Source: Bisbaumannia sp015645095 (GTDB taxonomy: Bacteria; Pseudomonadota; Gammaproteobacteria; Pseudomonadales; Halomonadaceae). Taken from it: a stretch of 64,000 bases of DNA. The DNA lies in the NCBI GenBank assembly GCA_036871055.1, contig CP141893.1, forward strand, positions 3,720,001 to 3,784,000. The letters run 5' to 3'. The position numbers and the translations under genes were made by a program. Shown here piece by piece: positions 58,281 to 64,000 of the stretch (its first letter is position 1; the number at the start of each line of letters is the position of its first letter). The notes under the pieces were generated by a model that did not search any database, was not told where the DNA came from, and saw only the letters and a list, made by a program, of their open reading frames with translations.

Positions 58281-58823
58281 CTAATCGCCCCGGGCCTGCA
58301 CGCTCACGGTGACCGGCGGGCTACGGTGGCGCACCTGGCCGGCGCCATCCAGCAGCTCCGCCTGCAGGGTACGCTGCCCCGGTTCGAGGCGCGGCACGAT
58401 AAAGGCACGGGTATGCATCGCCGACTGGCTCAACTGGCCATCCACCAGCAGGCGTACCCGATGGTCGTCCCGCAGCCCCGGCTCGATGGCCAGCTCCACG
58501 GTCAGGTTCTGGGAACGGGCCTGGCTCAGCGTCATGGCGTCCCGGGGGTTCATGATGCGGAAGGTGGAGTAGGGCATGAAGGGCGAGGCCAGGGAACCCG
58601 GTGCCGGTCGCCGCGGGGCGGGCTGCGCCGAGGCAGCGGGGGCCGGCGCCAGGGTCCGCGAGGGCACCACGGTCAGTGGCGCCACCTGCACGGGCTCGCC
58701 GCGCTCGGGGTTGTCGGTAAAGATCACGTTGCCCTGGGCGTCGACGCTGCGATAGACGGTATCGGCCCCGGCCAGGGGCACCAGACAACAGCTCAGCAAC
58801 AGGCAGACCAGGCGGAGTTTCAC
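58281..58823 (-). CDS. DUF4124-domain secreted protein
   Basis: A 180-aa exported protein. The signal peptide covers residues 1-20 (CLLLSCCLVPLAGA). The DUF4124 domain follows at once (DTVYRSVDAQGNVIFTDNP). Then come a Pro/Ala-rich linker (about 60-85) and a beta-rich C-terminal half (MTLSQARSQNLTVELAIEPG, PPVTVSVQARGD). Function is unknown; proteins of this type commonly lie between glnA and ntrB in gammaproteobacteria. A terminator separates it from glnA. The frame continues past its TAG stop. Confidence 0.85.
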   Translation of the reverse strand: MKLRLVCLLLSCCLVPLAGADTVYRSVDAQGNVIFTDNPERGEPVQVAPLTVVPSRTLAPAPAASAQPAPRRPAPGSLASPFMPYSTFRIMNPRDAMTLSQARSQNLTVELAIEPGLRDDHRVRLLVDGQLSQSAMHTRAFIVPRLEPGQRTLQAELLDGAGQVRHRSPPVTVSVQARGD

Positions 58824-58892
58824 GAGCGACCCCCTATGGCGGAGAGACGGGCGGAGAGACGGGATGCCTTCGTTAGATAGTGTAAAACAAAA

Positions 58893-58919
58893 AGGGGTTC
58901 CGCCATCGGCGGAACCCCT
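58893..58919 (-). terminator. Terminator after glnA
   Basis: On the minus strand AGGGGTTCCGCC pairs with GGCGGAACCCCT and is followed by TTTTGTTTT. It separates glnA from the DUF4124-ntrBC genes. Confidence 0.9.
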
Positions 58920-58955
58920 CGAACAGCCAACGCTGCCCCCTACGGGGCGAGGCGT

Positions 58956-60362
58956 TTAGCAGCTGTAGTACATGTCGAACTCGACCGGATGGGTGGTCAT
59001 GCGGATGCGCTCCACGTCTTCCATCTTCAGCTCGATGTAGGCATCGATCATGTCGTCGGTGAAGACGCCACCCTCGGTGAGGAAGGCGCGATCCGCATCC
59101 AGGGCTTCCAGGGCCTGGTCGAGGCTGTTGGCCACGGTGGGTACGGCCTTGCCCTCTTCCGGCGGCAGGTCATAGAGGTTCTTGTCCATGGCATCGCCGG
59201 GGTGGATCTTGTTCTTGATGCCGTCGATACCGGCCATCAGCATCGCCGCGAAGCACAGGTAGGGGTTGGCGGTCGGGTCGGGGAAACGGGCCTCGACGCG
59301 CTTGCCCTTGGGGCTGGCGGTGTAGGGGATACGGATGGAGGCGGAACGGTTGCGGGCGCTGTAGGCCAGCATCACCGGCGCCTCGAAGCCCGGCACCAGA
59401 CGCTTGTAGGAGTTGGTGGAGGCGTTGGTGAAGGCGTTCAGGGCCCGGGCGTGCTTGATGATGCCGCCGATGTAGTAGAGGGCCATCTCGGAGAGGCCCG
59501 CGTACTGGTCGCCGGCGAACTGGTTCTGGCCATCCTTCCAGAAGGACTGGTGGACGTGCATGCCGGAGCCGTTGTCACCCACCAGCGGCTTGGGCATGAA
59601 GGTGGCGGTCTTGCCGTAGGCGTGAGCCACGTTGTGGATCACGTACTTCATTTCCTGAACTTCGTCGGCCTTCTTCACCAGGGTGTTGAACTTGACGCCG
59701 ATCTCGTTCTGGCCGGCGTTGGACACCTCGTGGTGATGCACCTCGACGCTCTGGCCGATCGCCTCCAGGGTGTTGCACATGGCACCACGGATATCGTGGA
59801 AGCTGTCCACCGGGGGCACCGGGAAGTAGCCGCCCTTGACCCGCGGACGGTGACCCAGGTTACCGCCCTCGACCTGACGGTCGGTGGCCCAGGCGCCCTC
59901 CTCGGAGGTGATCTTGTACATGGCGCCTTCGATATCGGCCTTCCAGTGCACCTCGTCGAAGATGAAGAACTCCGGCTCCGGACCGAAGAAGGCGGTGTCG
60001 CCCAGGCCGGTGGACTGCAGGTAGGCCTCGGCGCGCTTGGCGATGGAGCGCGGGTCGCGCTCGTAGCCCTGCATGGTGGCCGGCTCGATGATATCGCAGC
60101 GCAGCACCAGGGTGGCGTCCTCGGTGAACGGATCGAGGAAGGCGGTGCCATCTTCCGGGCGCAGGATCATGTCGGACTCGTTGATGCCCTTCCAGCCGGA
60201 GATGGAGGAGCCATCGAACATCTGGCCGTTCTCGAAGAACTCCTCGTCCACGTCACGGGCGGGAATGGTGACGTGCTGCTCCTTGCCGCGGGTATCGGTG
60301 AAACGCAGGTCCACCCACTTGACGTCGTGCTCTTCGATCAGGGCGAGGGTCTTCTCGGCCAT
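58956..60362 (-). CDS. glnA: Glutamine synthetase type I
   Basis: Makes glutamine from glutamate, ammonia and ATP; the main ammonia-assimilation enzyme. The 468-aa protein equals E. coli GlnA (469). Recognisable are the Mg/Glu site FFGPEPEFFIFDEV, GGYFPVPPVDSFHDIR, HVHQSFWK, and the adenylylation loop KNLYDLPPEE with the modifiable Tyr near residue 397, so control by GlnE-type adenylylation is expected. A sigma-54 promoter and three NtrC-type sites lie upstream. Confidence 0.98.
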   Translation of the reverse strand: MAEKTLALIEEHDVKWVDLRFTDTRGKEQHVTIPARDVDEEFFENGQMFDGSSISGWKGINESDMILRPEDGTAFLDPFTEDATLVLRCDIIEPATMQGYERDPRSIAKRAEAYLQSTGLGDTAFFGPEPEFFIFDEVHWKADIEGAMYKITSEEGAWATDRQVEGGNLGHRPRVKGGYFPVPPVDSFHDIRGAMCNTLEAIGQSVEVHHHEVSNAGQNEIGVKFNTLVKKADEVQEMKYVIHNVAHAYGKTATFMPKPLVGDNGSGMHVHQSFWKDGQNQFAGDQYAGLSEMALYYIGGIIKHARALNAFTNASTNSYKRLVPGFEAPVMLAYSARNRSASIRIPYTASPKGKRVEARFPDPTANPYLCFAAMLMAGIDGIKNKIHPGDAMDKNLYDLPPEEGKAVPTVANSLDQALEALDADRAFLTEGGVFTDDMIDAYIELKMEDVERIRMTTHPVEFDMYYSC

Positions 60363-60497
60363 GGTGTCCTCCAGTCGTGAACGTATGGCTAAAGTTGTGT
60401 CTGGCTAGCGTATCCAGCGTCGTTTGTAGCATGCCGCGGGCACCCTGCCCACGACCGCCGCCACCAGAAAACGCGTTCCGTGGCTTTCCCTTGATAA

Positions 60498-60514
60498 TGC
60501 AGACAGCGTGCCAA
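60498..60514 (-). promoter_or_regulatory. Sigma-54 promoter of glnA
   Basis: On the minus strand TTGGCACGCTGTCTGCA matches TTGGCACGNNNNTTGCA with one mismatch and exact GG/GC spacing. Start of transcription would be near 60486, giving a leader of about 120 nt. Confidence 0.88.
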
Positions 60515-60573
60515 AATGCAGCAAGGTGACGCTTGAAGAGCCTAATTAATTGAAATAGTAGAAAATAATCTTT

Positions 60574-60588
60574 GCGCCATCGTGGCGC
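60574..60588. promoter_or_regulatory. Weak NtrC-type site 1 (glnA)
   Basis: GCGCCATCGTGGCGC, a perfect dyad of the form GCGC-N7-GCGC; one base per arm differs from GCAC-N7-GTGC. Centre about -95 from the predicted start. Confidence 0.5.
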
Positions 60589-60633
60589 AGTGGGCCCGCC
60601 GATGGGCCGGGGCCTGGCCTTCGCCACGAAACC

Positions 60634-60648
60634 GCGCCACAAGAGTGC
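60634..60648. promoter_or_regulatory. NtrC-type site 2 (glnA enhancer)
   Basis: GCGCCACAAGAGTGC matches GCAC-N7-GTGC except for one base. It lies 31 bp (three helical turns) from site 3, as in the paired E. coli glnA enhancer. Confidence 0.65.
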
Positions 60649-60664
60649 AAAAATGACGCCTCAA

Positions 60665-60679
60665 GCACCACTATGGTGC
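60665..60679. promoter_or_regulatory. NtrC-type site 3 (glnA enhancer, strong)
   Basis: GCACCACTATGGTGC matches the NtrC consensus GCAC-N7-GTGC exactly. Centre is about -186 from the predicted glnA start. Confidence 0.85.
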
Positions 60680-60861
60680 ATGGCTCGCCATCTCGGACGC
60701 CCCGCCCGCGCCACAAATGCCCATTGATACTCCGGGCAACTTATCACTACAATTTGTTACTGACGCAATTGATTATTCATCCTGGGCCGGCGAGTCCTGC
60801 GCCACTGGCATCCAGTCAGGCGCCCGCGCCGAGACCGATCCGCGGCGGAGGGCTGCCCGTG

Positions 60862-61386
60862 ATGCACCGTACCTGCATCATCATCGATGCCTGCCTGATG
60901 GCCACCTGGCTGCCCCGCCAGCTGCCGGGCCTGCGCCACCTCCACCGCCAGCATGGCGGCCAGCTCGATATCCATGTGATCAGCGAATCCACCCAGCCCC
61001 GCCTGCGCGCCCTGAGTCGCCGCTTCGGCCTGGCCCTGGAGGTGGTGCCGGAAGCCACCGCCGGGGCCCGGGGCAACCGGGTGGTGCAAAGCACCCAGAG
61101 TGACCTGCTGCTCTTTCCCTCGCCCCAGTATGGCCTGCCGGCCCAATGGTTTGCCCGCCTCGCGGCCAGAGATGACTGGGACGCCCTGCTCTTCGCCCCG
61201 CCCAGCGGTGGCTGGCGCCCCCTGCAACGCTTCTGGCGCCCCCCGGTCACCGGCACCCTCTGCGTGCGCCGCGACTGGTTCGAGCGCCTGGGCGGCTTCG
61301 ACCCCGCCCTGGACAGCGAAGCCCCCCAGGACCTGCTGGCTCGACTGCGCGCCTGTCACGCCCGCATACGCACCCTTTCCAGCTGA
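60862..61386 (+). CDS. Glycosyltransferase-family-2-like protein, reduced
   Basis: A 174-aa protein. The second half resembles the end of GT2 domains: VTGTLCVRRDWFERLGGFDPAL (acceptor-side motif) and a following helix. The front half has beta-alpha units (TCIIIDACLMATWLPRQLPG, HVISESTQPRLRALSRRFGL). The DxD metal motif is not seen; the expected place reads QSTQSDLLLFPSP. At about 170 residues it is shorter than active GT2 enzymes. The ATG at 60862 follows GGAGGG. Either a small family of its own or a decayed transferase. Confidence 0.55.
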   Translation: MHRTCIIIDACLMATWLPRQLPGLRHLHRQHGGQLDIHVISESTQPRLRALSRRFGLALEVVPEATAGARGNRVVQSTQSDLLLFPSPQYGLPAQWFARLAARDDWDALLFAPPSGGWRPLQRFWRPPVTGTLCVRRDWFERLGGFDPALDSEAPQDLLARLRACHARIRTLSS

Positions 61387-61469
61387 TTCGCGCACCGCCA
61401 AGCCCTTGATCTACCGTTTCCACGCAGATTTCTCGGTGTCAGCGCTGGTAGCCGCCGCGGCCCGGGGAC

Positions 61470-61475
61470 TATAAT
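61470..61475 (+). promoter_or_regulatory. Probable -10 of the typA promoter
   Basis: Perfect TATAAT 31 bp before the typA GTG. The matching -35 region is GC-rich and poor. Confidence 0.5.
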
Positions 61476-61505
61476 GCGGCCCAATTTTCGCAGCAGGATC
61501 CCGTC

Positions 61506-63332
<1,827 letters not shown>

Positions 63333-63348
63333 GCCGCTTCGCTCCCCA

Positions 63349-63374
63349 CGCAGCCCGCCCCTCGGCGGGCTGCG
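63349..63374 (+). terminator. Terminator after typA
   Basis: CGCAGCCCGCC pairs with GGCGGGCTGCG around a 4-base loop, followed by TCGTTT. Confidence 0.8.
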
Positions 63375-63443
63375 TCGTTTCTGGCCCTCGGTGGCGCGCC
63401 GGCTACCCTTGAGGGACAGCCACCCCGACAGGAGGAGCCCCCT

Positions 63444-63764
63444 ATGCACAAGCACGTCGACTGGGACGACCCGGGCGCCGCCAGCGTCCAGGCCCACTAT
63501 GCCAAGGACCCCAACCATCACGCCGAGCCGGGCCCCGGCGATATCCTCTCGGCGCGCCTCGACGGCCTGGTGGTACGGGTCCGCGTCGAGGCCCATGTGG
63601 AGGCCACCAGCATCGGCGAGGTGGTGGCGCTGATCGACCCGGCCAGCGGCGAGCGCAAGAAGAGCCACGGCAAGCTCGAACTGGGCGACACCGTGCGCCT
63701 GCCCGACGACAGCCGCGCCTTCGAGCCCCAGCCCGGCGACGCCGCCCAGGCGCCGGACGACTAG
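63444..63764 (+). CDS. Small hypothetical protein
   Basis: A 106-aa acidic protein with no signal peptide or membrane segment. The middle (about residues 30-90, DILSARLDGLVVRVRVEAHV, GEVVALIDPASGERK, LELGDTVRLPDDSRAFEP) looks like a small beta-barrel. RBS AGGAGG precedes ATG. No family was recognised. It stands alone between the typA terminator and the ABC gene. Confidence 0.75.
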   Translation: MHKHVDWDDPGAASVQAHYAKDPNHHAEPGPGDILSARLDGLVVRVRVEAHVEATSIGEVVALIDPASGERKKSHGKLELGDTVRLPDDSRAFEPQPGDAAQAPDD

Positions 63765-63933
63765 CCCCGCGAACGAGGTCCGGGCCCGCCTGTGGCCCGG
63801 ATCCGGCGAGTTGAGCCCCAGACGCCAACGCCCGTTTAACGCTGGCCCTCTGGTCAAGCGCCCCGCCCTGACGCAAAGTAGGCCTCGTACATAGCGTTAG
63901 CCTGCCATAACACCAACAACCACGAGATAGGGC

Positions 63934-64000
63934 ATGAGCGCGATTATCGACGTCCGCCACGTCAACAAGGCGTTCGGTGGCCTCAGGGTCATCAACGACT
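63934..64000 (+). CDS. ABC transporter ATP-binding protein, LivG-like (5' end only)
   Basis: Only the first 22 codons are in the window. They read MSAIIDVRHVNKAFGGLRVI, the usual N-terminus of branched-chain amino acid or urea importer ATPases of the LivG/UrtD type (FGGL before the Walker A loop). The Walker motifs themselves are outside the window. A weak GAGATAGGG precedes ATG. Confidence 0.7.
   Translation, partial: MSAIIDVRHVNKAFGGLRVIND

Overview
The window is a chromosomal segment of a GC-rich gammaproteobacterium of the Halomonas type. That assignment rests on the 16S rRNA sequence at 6284-7823, on GC-rich codon use throughout, and on conserved gene order (glnA-ntrBC; metK beside tkt-epd-pgk-fba; birA-coaX followed by tRNA-Tyr/Gly/Thr). 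It is mostly core genome. No prophage, insertion sequence, integrase or CRISPR array was seen. The unusual content lies in the intergenic DNA.

Layout. 1-2181: three minus-strand tRNA genes behind a strong promoter, then coaX and birA. 2333-8325: an rRNA operon on the minus strand (16S-23S-5S, no spacer tRNA) with at least two near-consensus promoters and, past the 5S gene, a ladder of five hairpin terminators separated by copies of the 5S 3' end. 8345-20207: a lactate-use locus, with lutABC, lactate permease and an FAD/Fe-S D-lactate dehydrogenase on one strand and a GntR regulator plus a DctB/DctD-like two-component pair on the other. 20378-27601: hydrolase-like membrane protein, gamma carbonic anhydrase, NSS symporter, oligopeptidase A, YheV and a Na/Pi symporter. 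27605-31016: a TAXI-type TRAP transporter behind a sigma-54-like promoter and two tandem palindromes. 31091-40687: metF, ahcY and metK (activated-methyl cycle) mixed with an AEC transporter, GST, TetR, a GGDEF protein, LysR and the MdtJI exporter. 41062-47629: transketolase, two small heat-shock proteins, Epd, Pgk and Fba (central carbon and PLP precursor metabolism). 47700-54698: GhrB, a HAD phosphatase, YciH, a lipoprotein, sirtuin, NERD protein, ATP-grasp protein and Dgt. 55345-60679: ntrC, ntrB, a DUF4124 protein and glnA with a full NtrC/sigma-54 control region. 60862-64000: a GT2-like remnant, typA, a small protein and the start of an ABC ATPase.

Main points for follow-up: (1) the 5S-tail/terminator ladder; (2) a 183-230 bp MITE-like element in two copies, one with an exact 8-bp target duplication; (3) a diverged second copy of the ntrC C-terminus that this element has split; (4) a near-identical second copy of the dgt 3' end; (5) three imperfect direct repeats in front of ahcY; (6) a coding-like 87-codon frame with no start codon, continuous with DUF4124 past a TAG stop; (7) an enhancer/sigma-54 layout in front of the TAXI-TRAP operon that may be a target of the DctBD pair encoded 9 kb away. 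Several of these are duplicated gene tails, which looks like a recurring process in this genome.
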